DNA from: Kineosporia sp. NBRC 101731
Lineage (GTDB): Bacteria > Actinomycetota > Actinomycetes > Actinomycetales > Kineosporiaceae
Length of the DNA: 64,000 bases
NCBI RefSeq assembly: GCF_030269305.1
Contig: NZ_BSTC01000003.1
Span: 434,001-498,000, forward strand
Direction: 5' to 3'
The position numbers were made by a program, and so were the translations under genes. Below are positions 45,281-55,164 of the stretch, one piece after another. How positions within the stretch are numbered: position 1 is the stretch's first letter; each line of letters starts with the position of its first letter. The notes under the pieces were generated by a model. It did no database searches. It had not been told where the DNA came from and saw only the letters and a list, made by a program, of their open reading frames with translations.

Positions 45281-45862
45281 CTAGAACGTGCGGCAGGCGA
45301 CGTTCGCCTTCTTCGAGTGATAGTCACTCGGGTCCGTACGGCCGTCGACGTCCACGTCTACCCGGTTGGTCCATGTCGTCATGACGTTCGTGTGGCAGGC
45401 AATTCGCGAGTTTGCCCGCTTTCCTGTGCCCGGCTTCACCTTTCGGCTGTTGCAGTCCTTCTGGTAGAAGTACCCGTCCGTGTACCACTCGTACAGGCAG
45501 CTCGTGACGTGAGCAGTGGCTGCGGTACACGTGCCCTTCTGCCACCAACCGTGGCCGGACACGTCCACCTTGGTCTTGCTGACGTGCGGATTGTCCACAC
45601 CCGTCTCCGGGGTGCAGCTGATCTGCGCTGTCGTCATGGATCCGCTGTCGTCGGCCGGCGCGATCACGTTGCCTGCCTCGTCCTTGTAACCCTTGACATC
45701 GTCGGCGTCGGACACGACGCCGGGAACGGCCCCGTCGGTCACCGCACCACTCGTCGGTGTCGGCGTAGGTGCCGTGTCGTCGGCCATCGCCGGTGCTCCC
45801 GCCAGCAGGGAGATGCTCAGGGTCACCCCCGCCCCGAGAATGCCAAATCGAACTGCTCGCAT
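45281..45862 (-). CDS. Small secreted cysteine-containing protein
   Basis: 193 residues with a clear Sec signal peptide (hydrophobic LGILGAGVTLSISLLAG-type core, cleavage expected after PAMA) followed by a Thr/Pro-rich segment and a domain with six cysteines (SCTPETG, GTCTAA, SCLYEW, KDCNSR, IACHTN, VACRTF) consistent with three disulfides. The GHGWWQKGTC and YTDGYFYQKDC parts are aromatic. Function unknown; an extracellular enzyme inhibitor or effector are possibilities. GGAGGGG precedes the ATG. Confidence 0.82.
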   Translation of the reverse strand: MRAVRFGILGAGVTLSISLLAGAPAMADDTAPTPTPTSGAVTDGAVPGVVSDADDVKGYKDEAGNVIAPADDSGSMTTAQISCTPETGVDNPHVSKTKVDVSGHGWWQKGTCTAATAHVTSCLYEWYTDGYFYQKDCNSRKVKPGTGKRANSRIACHTNVMTTWTNRVDVDVDGRTDPSDYHSKKANVACRTF

Positions 45863-46396
45863 GCTTTTCCCCTCCAGCTAACTCATGTGTCTTGCCTCGT
45901 GCCACCGGACGCTGCTGCTCAGGTGCCCGGCTCCCCGAACGTCCCGCGTCCGGGCTGGTGCGCCTGTCGTCGGCGAAGCGGGCGTCGGATGGCGCCCATA
46001 CGTGATTCGCCGGTGCGCGGTCGCCCCAGGACCTCGCTGACAGGTTCGGCCGTGACCTTCCCCCATCCCGGTATCAACGGCCATTTCCGGATATTCCTGA
46101 TCATCGTGAGGGGTGAGGGGTAGGTCAAGTGCCCGGCCGGGGCTGGTGGTGTGTCTCATCTCACCGAGGGTGGGTGGGTGATGCCTAGCTCCGCGGTTCT
46201 GCCGGATCGAGGGGGTGGTAGGTGGCGGGATCGTGAAAATAATTGATGGGTAGGCGATTATGCGTGTGGTGGGGGGACCTGGTGCACGAGGCTGCAGGTC
46301 CACCACCGACCCTGCCGGTCGGGTACCTGAGCTGGACATCCCGATCTCGAACCTCGGCCTCGCCGGCAGTGTTGGTCGCGCTCCCCGCTCCGGTGG
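45863..46396. other. 534-bp intergenic region
   Basis: Between the minus-strand secreted-protein gene and the 3' end of the minus-strand EccC-like gene. I see no supported gene, hairpin or repeat; it presumably carries the promoter of the secreted-protein gene. Confidence 0.6.
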
Positions 46397-49300
46397 TCAC
46401 CGGGTCGGCGAGGCCCCCTGAATCTGCTGCACCACCCGCCGCGCCACCACGTACCCGCGCCCGGGCGGCACCGGCAGGATCTGGTCGCGCTCGAGCGTGA
46501 GCCCCAGCTGCCGGGCCGCGAAAACGCCCATGGGGGAGAGCACCAGCCGGGTTCCGCCCTGTACCGAGGCCTCGACCACGCGGGCCAGGCCGCGCACGGC
46601 GCCGTCGAGGACGGGTCCGGCGTCGCCGCACAGCACCAGGGCACGTTTACCGGCGGAGGCGGGGTCGGCCAGCTCGTCGAGGAGGGTCGGGGCGGGGGCG
46701 AAGTTCTCCATCCGCGCCTCGATCTTCATCTGGTCGAAGTCGTCGACCACCACCACGTAGGGGTCGCCGTCGAAAACCGCTGCCGCCTCGTGCAGTTTCT
46801 CGTCCGTCCACGCGGTCCCGGCCAGGATCTGGAGATCGGGGTCGGGGGTGATGAGGCGGTGCAGCGGTGAGCGCGGGGGCGCGATGGCGATGACCGGGAC
46901 CCCGGCCTGACGCAGACCGTGCACGACGGCGGCGGCCGACGTGCTGCGTCCACTGCCGGCGGGCCCACTGATCAGGAGCAGGTGGGGGTCGTCACCGAAC
47001 AGGTCCACCCCGATGGGTTCGACCTGGGCGCCTCCGCGACCCAGGGGGATCCAGGTGGACGTGGTGGCGGCGGTCCAGAGAGTGCGGTCGCTGAGCGGGA
47101 CCTGGGTCGGGAGACGGTCGAAACGCCGTGCCGCGTTGGCGAACCGGCCGGCAGGGACGGTCCAGGGCTCGGGCGGGCCGACGTGGACGATCTGGGCGTG
47201 GCAGCCGCTGGCGGTCTCGATGCCGCGCCCGGCCAGGGGCGGGGGCGGGCTGAACGAGCCGCCGACGGCGGAACGGCGGGTCGACTCGCTGGGGAAGGAC
47301 AGCAGCAGACGACGGTTGTAGAGATCGGGCAGGCGGCTGTTGAGCATGACCTGGCCGCCGGTGACCACGACGTGGACGCCGACCGGGGTGCCGGCGGAGA
47401 TGACGTCGTACAGGGTGGTGAGCACGCTGGTCTCGTCGAACAGGCCCTGGCCACGGTGTTCCAGGTCTTCCCAGCCGTCGACGACGAGCATGATCGCGGG
47501 CTGCGGGCCGGTGTCGGAGAAGCGTTCGCGGGTGCGGCGCTGGACCTCCTGGCCGAGCCAGGTGACCAGGCGCCGGATGCGGTCGGGCTCACCACTGTGC
47601 ATGACGGCGCCGACCTGCGGCATCTCGCCGTACGGGGTGAGTTCGCCGTCGCGATTGGCGATCACGTAGACATGGACCTGGTCGGGGCGGTAGCGCGCGG
47701 CGCTGCTCAGGAGGGCGCGCAGGGCGTTCGTGCGGCCGGACTGGGGCCCACCGGCGATCATCCAGCGGTCGGTGCCGGTCAGGTCGAGGGCCAGGACGGG
47801 CTGCTCCTGGTTCTCCGGGTCGTCCGCGAGCGCGAAGGCCAGTTCTCCGGGCGCCGCCTGCCGGGTCGCGGCGTAGCGCAGGTCTTCCGGGCGTAGCTGC
47901 GAGGGAAGGGGCGGCAGCAGAGGACGCTTCGACATCGGGATGCGCGCGGCGGTACAGGCCGCCTCGACGGCGGCGATGGCCAGCGTCTGATCGGTCTCGC
48001 GTTCGGCGTGGTTCACCCGGCTCTCGGGGCGCGGCAGGCCGAGGACCGACCAGTCGACCAGGCGGATCTGCGCGGGCCGGCTGGTGCCGTCGGGCGGCGG
48101 GTTGCCGAGGTAGCCGGACTGGAACGGACGCGGCTGGCGGTTCTCGTCGAGGGTGCAGATGATCATGCCGCGGCCCTTGAACCGGCCGGGGATGGTGACG
48201 GCGTCGGGCACACCGAGAACTTCGACGCTGTCGGACTTCTCGTTCTGGCGCAGGGTGATGCGCAGGCTGATGTTGTTTTTCATCTCGGGCGAGAGCTTGC
48301 CCTGCAGCGACTGCGTGGCGAAGACCAGGTGCATGCCCAGGGAGCGGCCCTTACCGGCGACCGCCATGAGTTCCTTGGGGAAGTCGGGGGAGGTGTCCAT
48401 GGCCCGGGCGTACTCGTCGAACACCATGACCAGGCGGGGGAGCGGGGGCAGGGAGGCGTCGCGGGTGCGGGCCTTCCAGTAGTGGTCGATCTCGCCACCG
48501 TGCCGGCCCAGGATCGATTCCCGGCGCCGCACCTCGGCCCGCACCGATGCCAGCACCCGCTGGGCGGCGGCCTCGTCGAACTTCTGGGCGGGGTCGTCCT
48601 CGGTGTTGCGGATGAGGGCGACGACGTGGGGGCAGTGCTCGAAGGGCAGGAACGCGCTGCCGCCCTTGAAGTCGACGAGGACCAGGTTCAGTTCGTCCGG
48701 GCGGTTGGCCAGGATCAGGGAGGTCACCAGGGTCTGCAGCAAGATGCTCTTACCGGCGCCGGTGGCCCCGGCGAGCATGGTGTGGGGGCCCTGGCCGGCC
48801 AGGTCGACGGTGACGGGGCCCTGGGCATCGGCGCCGAGCGGCACCTCCAGCGTCGGGCCCGGGTTCTCCTTCCACAGCCGCAGCACGTCTTCGGTGGCGG
48901 GCCGGCCGATGCCGAGCAGGTCGAGGAACCGCTGCGGGTAGGGCAGGGCGCCCGGGTCGTCGCGGGCGCTGAGCCGGTCACGCATCGGGGCCAGGGCCCG
49001 GGCCAGCATCTCGGCGCGCGGGCCGGTGACGCGCTCGGGCTCGATCACGTCGGCGGTCTCGTTGCGCTGGCGCCAGGCGGTGACGGTGTCGTCGTCGAGC
49101 CGGATCAGGCCGCGGCAGTCGATCATGTCGCGGGTGTCGATGCAGATCGAGTAGACGCCGACCCGGGGGCCGTCATGCAGGAGCTCGCGGATACCGGGCA
49201 CCTTGCGCAGGGTCAGCGCCCCCTGCAGGACGACCACGACGTGCTGGTCGAAGCGTGGGGCGTACTGATCACGCAGAGCGTCTTCACGCTGGGCGATGAG

Positions 49301-50707
49301 CTGCTTGAGTTCGTCCAGGCGGGCGGCCCGGGTGGCGTGGGTGACGCCGATGGCGCACGGGGTCTCGGTGCCGTCGCCGACGGCGACGTGGGGCAGCCAG
49401 CGGGTCCAGGCCAGGTCGGTGTCACCGTCGGGGGCGAGGACGATCAGCCGCAGGTCGTTCGGGCTGCACAGGGTGCCCAGCTGGGTGAGCAGCCAATTGG
49501 TGACGGGGGTGGTGCGGTCGGGCGGTCCCACCAGCCCGAGGACGCCGGTGGTGCGCAGGTCGACGGTCCAGGGAACGCCGTGCACCTGGGGTTCGGTGAA
49601 ACCGGGCCAGGGGTCGCCGCGCAGGTCGAGGGCGGCCGGGCCGCTGTGCCGGCCGACCCGCAGCAGGAGGGCGTCGTCGGCCTCGGCCTCGCGGGGCCAC
49701 AGGCCGCGCACCGCGCCGGAGGCGGTCATCGCGACCGAGTCCGGGTCGGGCGCCTGGGCGTGACGCACCCGGGTCTCGGTGACCGTGGCCTGGTCGATCT
49801 GGGTACGGATGCGCTCCTTGGCGGCCTCGAACTCCTGGGTCTTGGCGCCGCGCTGACGGCGCTCGGTGAACCAGGTGACGCCCATGGTCAGCGGCGTGAA
49901 GGCGGCGAACAGCAGCATGGTGGGCTGCTTCATCACCAGGGCCATGGTGACGCCGAGGGCCATCGGGACGGCCATCGCCATGATCATGGCCTTGGCGCCG
50001 CTGCCGGCCGGGGGCGCGCTGGGGAAGTTCAGCGAGACCCGGGCGACCTGGGGGGTCGGGGCGAAGGCCCGGTCGAACTCCAGGCGGGCGTCGGCGGTCC
50101 GCCCGACGTGAACGGGCGGGCCGGGGGAGGCGCTGACCTCGAGCACGTCGTCGCCCACCTGGAACCGGTCGCCGGTGTCGAGGCGGTGCAGGCCGACGAT
50201 CCGGGTGCCGGAGACCCGCACCCCGTTGGCCTTCTCGGCGGAGTCGCTCACCGTCACGGTGAGACTGTCGCGGGAGGCGGTGATCTGGGCGTGCTGCCGC
50301 GACACCATCGGGTCGCGCAGCTGGATGTCGCACGACGCCGAGCGCCCGAGCCAGTTCTCGCCCGGGCGCAGCGAGAAGGATCGCCCGGCGTCCGGTCCGC
50401 TGAGCACCCGCAGGCGGCCGACGAGGTCGGGCGCCACGGGGCGGGTCAGGGGGCCGGGGCCCCCGATGCTCAGGTACGAGCCCACGGTCAGCGGGCAGAA
50501 CTCGAGCTCCTCGTCGGGGTCGAGTTCTTGATCGCCGACGAAACACGGCCGGCCGCCGATGTCGAACGGCAGCGAGGTCAGCAGTGACCGCACCGAACTG
50601 TCAGGTTCCGCACTGACCTCGATGTCGTGCGCCGTACCTCGTTGCTGATCCAGCACCGTCAGCCGGAAGATCACCTTCGCCCACCCCAGATCGCGCCCCA
50701 CCTGCAT
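46397..50707 (-). CDS. FHA-containing EccC/EssC-like FtsK-SpoIIIE ATPase
   Basis: About 1436 residues. An N-terminal ubiquitin-like part (VIFRLTVLDQQRG) and an FHA domain (about 105-200; LGRSASCDIQLRDPMVSRQH) come first, then two helices near 235-275 (MIMAMAVPMALGVTMALVMK, LLFAAFTPLTMGVTW). Three tandem ATPase domains follow: the first has Walker A AGATGAGKSILLQ near 647 and Walker B RLVMVFDEYA; the second (GGPQSGRTNAL) and third (GPAGSGRSTSA) have Arg in place of Lys and are probably inactive. ATG 50707 is weakly preceded; GTG 50674 is an alternative. It would power export of WXG100-type substrates, with FHA binding to kinase-phosphorylated partners. Confidence 0.93.
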   Translation of the reverse strand: MQVGRDLGWAKVIFRLTVLDQQRGTAHDIEVSAEPDSSVRSLLTSLPFDIGGRPCFVGDQELDPDEELEFCPLTVGSYLSIGGPGPLTRPVAPDLVGRLRVLSGPDAGRSFSLRPGENWLGRSASCDIQLRDPMVSRQHAQITASRDSLTVTVSDSAEKANGVRVSGTRIVGLHRLDTGDRFQVGDDVLEVSASPGPPVHVGRTADARLEFDRAFAPTPQVARVSLNFPSAPPAGSGAKAMIMAMAVPMALGVTMALVMKQPTMLLFAAFTPLTMGVTWFTERRQRGAKTQEFEAAKERIRTQIDQATVTETRVRHAQAPDPDSVAMTASGAVRGLWPREAEADDALLLRVGRHSGPAALDLRGDPWPGFTEPQVHGVPWTVDLRTTGVLGLVGPPDRTTPVTNWLLTQLGTLCSPNDLRLIVLAPDGDTDLAWTRWLPHVAVGDGTETPCAIGVTHATRAARLDELKQLIAQREDALRDQYAPRFDQHVVVVLQGALTLRKVPGIRELLHDGPRVGVYSICIDTRDMIDCRGLIRLDDDTVTAWRQRNETADVIEPERVTGPRAEMLARALAPMRDRLSARDDPGALPYPQRFLDLLGIGRPATEDVLRLWKENPGPTLEVPLGADAQGPVTVDLAGQGPHTMLAGATGAGKSILLQTLVTSLILANRPDELNLVLVDFKGGSAFLPFEHCPHVVALIRNTEDDPAQKFDEAAAQRVLASVRAEVRRRESILGRHGGEIDHYWKARTRDASLPPLPRLVMVFDEYARAMDTSPDFPKELMAVAGKGRSLGMHLVFATQSLQGKLSPEMKNNISLRITLRQNEKSDSVEVLGVPDAVTIPGRFKGRGMIICTLDENRQPRPFQSGYLGNPPPDGTSRPAQIRLVDWSVLGLPRPESRVNHAERETDQTLAIAAVEAACTAARIPMSKRPLLPPLPSQLRPEDLRYAATRQAAPGELAFALADDPENQEQPVLALDLTGTDRWMIAGGPQSGRTNALRALLSSAARYRPDQVHVYVIANRDGELTPYGEMPQVGAVMHSGEPDRIRRLVTWLGQEVQRRTRERFSDTGPQPAIMLVVDGWEDLEHRGQGLFDETSVLTTLYDVISAGTPVGVHVVVTGGQVMLNSRLPDLYNRRLLLSFPSESTRRSAVGGSFSPPPPLAGRGIETASGCHAQIVHVGPPEPWTVPAGRFANAARRFDRLPTQVPLSDRTLWTAATTSTWIPLGRGGAQVEPIGVDLFGDDPHLLLISGPAGSGRSTSAAAVVHGLRQAGVPVIAIAPPRSPLHRLITPDPDLQILAGTAWTDEKLHEAAAVFDGDPYVVVVDDFDQMKIEARMENFAPAPTLLDELADPASAGKRALVLCGDAGPVLDGAVRGLARVVEASVQGGTRLVLSPMGVFAARQLGLTLERDQILPVPPGRGYVVARRVVQQIQGASPTR

Positions 50708-50979
50708 GAAAATCCCCGGCCGGGATCCTAGCCCGATTCGAGAAGTAGGGGAGCAATCGTCACGCTGAGTGGGCCGGTAGGTGCTTTGGGTGTCGGCGCC
50801 CAGGCGCGCAGCGGCCGGTTCGGGGCCCGCGTCCGGTGCTTGAAATTGCGTTTTTCCGAAAAGTTTTCGACGCTGACACCTCGTTGACAGGCCTCTGCAA
50901 ACGGTTGCATGCTGCTCTAGCAGTTCCGGCAAAACGGACATGATCGCCCTTCTCGGCGCTGACGAAGGGGAACATCCTC

Positions 50980-52206
50980 ATGAGCATGAGCCGCCGCCAG
51001 ATTCTGGCCGTCACGGCCACGGCAGCGATGGGAGCCGCGGTTTCCGCGTGCGGATCGCCGGACTCACCGGGATCCGGTTCGCCGGTCGCGGGGACCGCCG
51101 AGGCCGTACCCGCGGCGCCGGAGAAACCCGTGGTGCTGAACATTCTCGATGTCGCGGGCAATCTGCAGCTGACCCAGCCGATGATCGACGATTTCGTGAA
51201 GAAGAACCCGAAAGTCATCTCGAAGGTGACCTACGCGACCGCCACGGCCCCCGACCTGGTCGGGAAGATCAAGGCCCAGCAGGGAGCCAAGCGGGTCAGC
51301 ATCGGGCTGGTGCTCACCGGTACCGACGGTCTGTCCGCCGGGATCGAGCAGGGGCTCTGGCAGCAGTTGCTGCCGGTCAACGAGAAGCTGCTCTCCAACA
51401 TGGGCACCTACCAGGAGCCCGCGGCGAACATGCAGAAGCTCGCCGGTGACAGCGGTGTCGTGGTCACCTACTACCCCTCCGGGCCGCTCCTGGAATACAT
51501 GCCCGACCGCGTCCCCGAGCCCCCGACCACCGCGGAAGAGCTTCTGGCGTACGCCAAGGCGAACCCGGGCAAGGTCGAGTACGCCCGCCCGGCCAACTCC
51601 GGCCCCGGTCGCACGCTGCTCATGGGCCTGCCGTACGTGCTGAGCGACTCCGACCCCCAGGACCCGGTCAAGGGCTGGGACAAGACCTGGGCCTACCTGG
51701 CCGAACTGGCCAAGTACATCGACCGGTACCCCTCCGGCACCACCCAGACGATGAAAGACCTGGCCGGTGGCACGGTCGACATCATCGCGAGCACCACCGG
51801 CTGGGACATCAACGCGCGCGCCCTGGGTACCGTCCCGCCCGAAGCGAAAATTACTACCCTGAAAGGATTTCACTGGGTGACGGACGCGCACTACGCCGTC
51901 GTCCCGCGCGGTGTCACCCGCGACCAGGAGGCCGCCGTGATCGCTCTGGTGCAGAACATGCTGACCCCGCAGCAGCAGGCGAAGGCGTACGACACCGGCT
52001 ACTTCTACCCCGGCCCGGCCGTGGAGGGCGTCGACGTGTCGATGGCCCCGGACAAGAGCCGCCAGGTGCTCGACACCTACGGCCGTCCGGAGTACGACGC
52101 GCTGATCGAGAACAACCCGAAAGAGGTTCCGCTGGCTGCCGAGGCGCTGGTCACGGCGTTCGACACCTGGGACCGTACGATCGGCGGCTCCAAGGTGGAG
52201 AAGTGA
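50980..52206 (+). CDS. Extracellular solute-binding lipoprotein (PotD/AfuA-like)
   Basis: 408 residues. The N-terminus combines twin arginines (MSMSRRQILAVTATAA) with a lipobox (AVSAC), so it is a Tat-type lipoprotein anchored outside the membrane. The mature part has bacterial type 1/2 solute-binding features (LPVNEKLLSNMGTYQEPAAN, YYPSGPLLEY, TLKGFHWVTDAHYAVVPRGV). Substrate unknown; Fe(III), polyamine or 2-aminoethylphosphonate families are closest in shape. AAGGGGAA precedes the ATG. Its stop overlaps the ATPase start. Confidence 0.88.
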   Translation: MSMSRRQILAVTATAAMGAAVSACGSPDSPGSGSPVAGTAEAVPAAPEKPVVLNILDVAGNLQLTQPMIDDFVKKNPKVISKVTYATATAPDLVGKIKAQQGAKRVSIGLVLTGTDGLSAGIEQGLWQQLLPVNEKLLSNMGTYQEPAANMQKLAGDSGVVVTYYPSGPLLEYMPDRVPEPPTTAEELLAYAKANPGKVEYARPANSGPGRTLLMGLPYVLSDSDPQDPVKGWDKTWAYLAELAKYIDRYPSGTTQTMKDLAGGTVDIIASTTGWDINARALGTVPPEAKITTLKGFHWVTDAHYAVVPRGVTRDQEAAVIALVQNMLTPQQQAKAYDTGYFYPGPAVEGVDVSMAPDKSRQVLDTYGRPEYDALIENNPKEVPLAAEALVTAFDTWDRTIGGSKVEK

Positions 52207-53348
52207 CCTTTTCCCAGCTGCGCCTGGAGAACGTCGGGCGGCGCTTCGCCGGCACCGACGCGCTGCAGCATCTCGACCTCACCATCCAGCAGGGCGAGTT
52301 CATCGCCCTGCTGGGCCCTTCCGGCTGCGGCAAGTCCACCGCCCTGAACTGCCTGGCCGGTCTGCTGCCGCTCAGCAGCGGGCGGATCTGGCTGGACGAG
52401 CAACGGATCGACGTGCTGGCCCCCGAACGCCGCGGGTTCGGCATGGTCTTCCAGAACTACGCCCTCTTCCCCCACCTGACCGTGCGCCGCAACATCGAGT
52501 TCGGGCTGCGCATGCGTCGTCTGCCCAAGCCCGAGATCGCCCGCCGGGCCACCCAGGCCCTGGAACTGGTGCACCTGGAGGACCAGGCCGGCAAGCTGCC
52601 CGGCCAGCTCTCCGGCGGGCAGCAGCAGCGGGTGGCCATCGCCCGGGCGGTCGCTCTGGAACCCTCCGTGGTGCTGATGGACGAGCCACTGTCCAACCTC
52701 GACGCCAAGCTGCGCCTCGAGATGCGCACCGAGATCCGGCGCCTGCACCAGAGCCTCGGCCTGACCACGATCTACGTGACGCACGACCAGGAAGAGGCCC
52801 TCTCGATGGCCGACCGCCTGGTGGTGCTCCGCCAGGGCCAGGTCCAGCAGATCGGCACCCCTGAGGAGTTGCACTCACAACCCCTCAGCTGGCCCGTGGC
52901 CGACTTCATGGGCTGCCGCAACCTGTTCGCGGGCTCTCTCATCACCTCGGCGGCCGACCGGGGAGAAACAGCCATGGTGGACGTCCTGGGGCTGCGCATC
53001 GAGGGAACCGCGGCTGCGCGCGTGGAGACTCCCGATGCGGTGGCCGTAGGGATCCGGCCCGAGGACATCGAGGTCGCCCCGGTCTCCGGGCCGCACACGG
53101 TGGACGCCACGGTCTCCGTGGTGGAGTACCAGGGCCGGGAGTTCGCTGTGGAGGCCCTCACCGGCCCGGGCCTGAGGCTGCACATACGCACCACGGCCCG
53201 TCTGGTGCCCGGCGATCCGGTGGCCCTGCGTCTGCCGCCCGAACGCCTGCTGGTCTTCCCCGGCGGTGCCGACCTGCCCCGGCCGGTCGCCCCGCTCGGC
53301 GAGGAGATCACGCCCGACCTCCCGGCTGATGCGGGTGCTCCGGCATGA
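52203..53348 (+). CDS. ABC transporter ATP-binding protein (PotA/FbpC-like)
   Basis: 381 residues with Walker A ([15 protein letters not shown]), Q-loop ([13 protein letters not shown]), signature [14 protein letters not shown], Walker B ([12 protein letters not shown]), H-loop ([10 protein letters not shown]) and a C-terminal TOBE-type domain ([13 protein letters not shown]). Drives uptake by the two permeases. GTG start overlapping the binding-protein stop; stop overlaps the next ATG (ATGA). Confidence 0.95.
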   Translation: MTFSQLRLENVGRRFAGTDALQHLDLTIQQGEFIALLGPSGCGKSTALNCLAGLLPLSSGRIWLDEQRIDVLAPERRGFGMVFQNYALFPHLTVRRNIEFGLRMRRLPKPEIARRATQALELVHLEDQAGKLPGQLSGGQQQRVAIARAVALEPSVVLMDEPLSNLDAKLRLEMRTEIRRLHQSLGLTTIYVTHDQEEALSMADRLVVLRQGQVQQIGTPEELHSQPLSWPVADFMGCRNLFAGSLITSAADRGETAMVDVLGLRIEGTAAARVETPDAVAVGIRPEDIEVAPVSGPHTVDATVSVVEYQGREFAVEALTGPGLRLHIRTTARLVPGDPVALRLPPERLLVFPGGADLPRPVAPLGEEITPDLPADAGAPA

Positions 53349-54286
53349 CCACTGGCATGACCACCGGCATGGCCACCACCGAACCGCCGGCCGCCTCGTC
53401 CTCCGATCGGGCCGGTCTGCGTCATCGCCTGGCCGAACGCGGCATCGACGCCCGCCTGCTGCTGCTCCTGCCCGGCCTGGTGCTCGTCATCGCCCTGTTC
53501 GTCTACCCGTTCGTCTACGGCCTGGGCCTGTCGTTCCAGCCGATGGACGGCGGCGGCCCGTTCGAGAACTACCGCCGCTTCTTCGGGGACGCCTTCCAGC
53601 GGGCCACGATCGGCAAGACCCTCTGGCTGGCCCTGCCCGCCGCCCTGCTCAACGTCGCCGCCTCCGTCCCGATCGCCTACCGGCTGCGCGGACGGTTCCG
53701 GGGAAAACGACTCCTCACCACCATTCTCGTCATCCCGATCACCCTCGGAACGGTGCTGACCGCCGAGGGTCTGCTGAACTTCGCCGGCCCCTCCGGCTGG
53801 CTCAACCGGGCCCTGCAGGGCATCGGCCTGATCGACGAACCGCTGCGCCTGGTGAACAACTACTGGGGTGTCTTCTTCTCCCTGATCATCAGCGGATTTC
53901 CCTTCGCCTTCCTGCTCATCCTGAGCTACCTGTCCGGCATCGACCCGTCCCTCGAACGCGCCGCCGCGTCGCTGGGCGCAGGCGCCTGGAACCGCTTCCG
54001 CCTCATCACCCTTCCCCTCCTGGCACCCGGGCTGGCCACCACGTTCTGTCTCACCTTCGTCCTCGCGTTCAGCGTGTTCCCCTCCGCGATCCTCGTCGGC
54101 GACCCCACCGGCTCCACCCGCGTCATCTCGATCGCCGCCTACCAGGCCGCCTACGAGCAGTACGACTACCCGTTCGCGTCGACCATCGCGATCGTCATGG
54201 GCGTCATCGAACTCGCCGTGATCGGGGTGGTACTGGCCGCCCGGTCACGCCTCTACACCGGCACCACCGGAGGCAAGGGCGCATGA
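53345..54286 (+). CDS. ABC transporter permease, first subunit
   Basis: 313 residues, six helices; BPD_transp_1 type with the EAA-loop region ERAAASLGAGAWNRFRLIT. An N-terminal Met/Thr-rich lead (MTTGMTTGM) precedes the first helix (LLLLLPGLVLVIALFVYPF). Partner of the permease encoded next. ATGA coupling on both sides. Confidence 0.93.
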   Translation: MTTGMTTGMATTEPPAASSSDRAGLRHRLAERGIDARLLLLLPGLVLVIALFVYPFVYGLGLSFQPMDGGGPFENYRRFFGDAFQRATIGKTLWLALPAALLNVAASVPIAYRLRGRFRGKRLLTTILVIPITLGTVLTAEGLLNFAGPSGWLNRALQGIGLIDEPLRLVNNYWGVFFSLIISGFPFAFLLILSYLSGIDPSLERAAASLGAGAWNRFRLITLPLLAPGLATTFCLTFVLAFSVFPSAILVGDPTGSTRVISIAAYQAAYEQYDYPFASTIAIVMGVIELAVIGVVLAARSRLYTGTTGGKGA

Positions 54287-55164
54287 GAACCACCCTCATC
54301 CCTGACACTCAGGACATCCGCGAGCCCGCACCCCGCCGCCTGGTCGCATCCCCCCTGGCCTGGCTGGTCTGGGGCGCCGTCGGCTTCTTCCTGCTGGCCC
54401 TGCTCGGGGTCGTCGCCTCGGTCGTCGTGAACTCCCTGGGCAACCGCTGGTTCGATACCTGGCTGCCGTCGGGCTGGACCACCCAGTGGTACCGCGAGGC
54501 CTGGGCCGCCTTCGACCTGTTCTCGGTGATCGTCACCACGCTCGAGGTCGCGCTCGCCGTCGTGGTGCTGTCGGTCGTCGTCGGCGTGCCCACCGCGTAC
54601 GTGCTGGCCCGCCGCACCTTTCCCGGAAAACGACTGATCTTCCTGCTGTTCCTGTTGCCGATCATGATGCCGCCCATCACCTACGGCATCCCGCTGGCGA
54701 CCGTGCTCTACAAGATCGGCCTGGCCGGCAACCTCAGCGGCGTCATCCTGGCCAACCTGGTGCCGTGCGTGCCGTTCGTGGTGCTGACCATGACCCCGTT
54801 CATCGAGCAGATCGACCCGGCCATCGAGAACGCCGCGAGAATGTCCGGGGCCGGGACCTTCTCGGTCTTCACCCGGATCCTGGCGCCGCTGCTGCTGCCG
54901 GGCATCCTCGCCTCCGCGATCCTCGTGCTGGTGCGCACGGTCGGGATGTTCGAGCTGACCTTCCTGACCGCCGGCCCCACCTCGACCACCCTCGTCGTGG
55001 CCCTGTTCAACTCGATGAACGCCGCCGGCATCCGGGCCCAGCAGTCCGTCGACGCGATGGCCGTGGTCTACATGCTGGTGATGCTCGTGCTCCTGGTCAC
55101 GGCCCTGCGCTTCGTCAACCCGACCCAGCTGGTCAGCCAGGTGAAGGAAGAACCCCCGGAGTAG
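54283..55164 (+). CDS. ABC transporter permease, second subunit
   Basis: 293 residues, six helices, with the EAA motif ENAARMSGAGTFSVFTRIL. Last gene of the importer. Its 3' end overlaps the convergent flavin monooxygenase gene by about 32 bp, a tail-to-tail overlap that could allow antisense interference. Confidence 0.92.
   Translation: MRTTLIPDTQDIREPAPRRLVASPLAWLVWGAVGFFLLALLGVVASVVVNSLGNRWFDTWLPSGWTTQWYREAWAAFDLFSVIVTTLEVALAVVVLSVVVGVPTAYVLARRTFPGKRLIFLLFLLPIMMPPITYGIPLATVLYKIGLAGNLSGVILANLVPCVPFVVLTMTPFIEQIDPAIENAARMSGAGTFSVFTRILAPLLLPGILASAILVLVRTVGMFELTFLTAGPTSTTLVVALFNSMNAAGIRAQQSVDAMAVVYMLVMLVLLVTALRFVNPTQLVSQVKEEPPE

Noticed and set aside
48008-50587. Long open frame on the plus strand opposite the EccC-like gene
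   Set aside because: Codon-bias shadow of the real minus-strand gene: no recognisable domain, Gly/Arg/Gln-rich composition and no ribosome site.
50708-50941. Longer start of the EccC-like protein
   Set aside because: The added residues show no family similarity; the ubiquitin-like domain begins near 50674.
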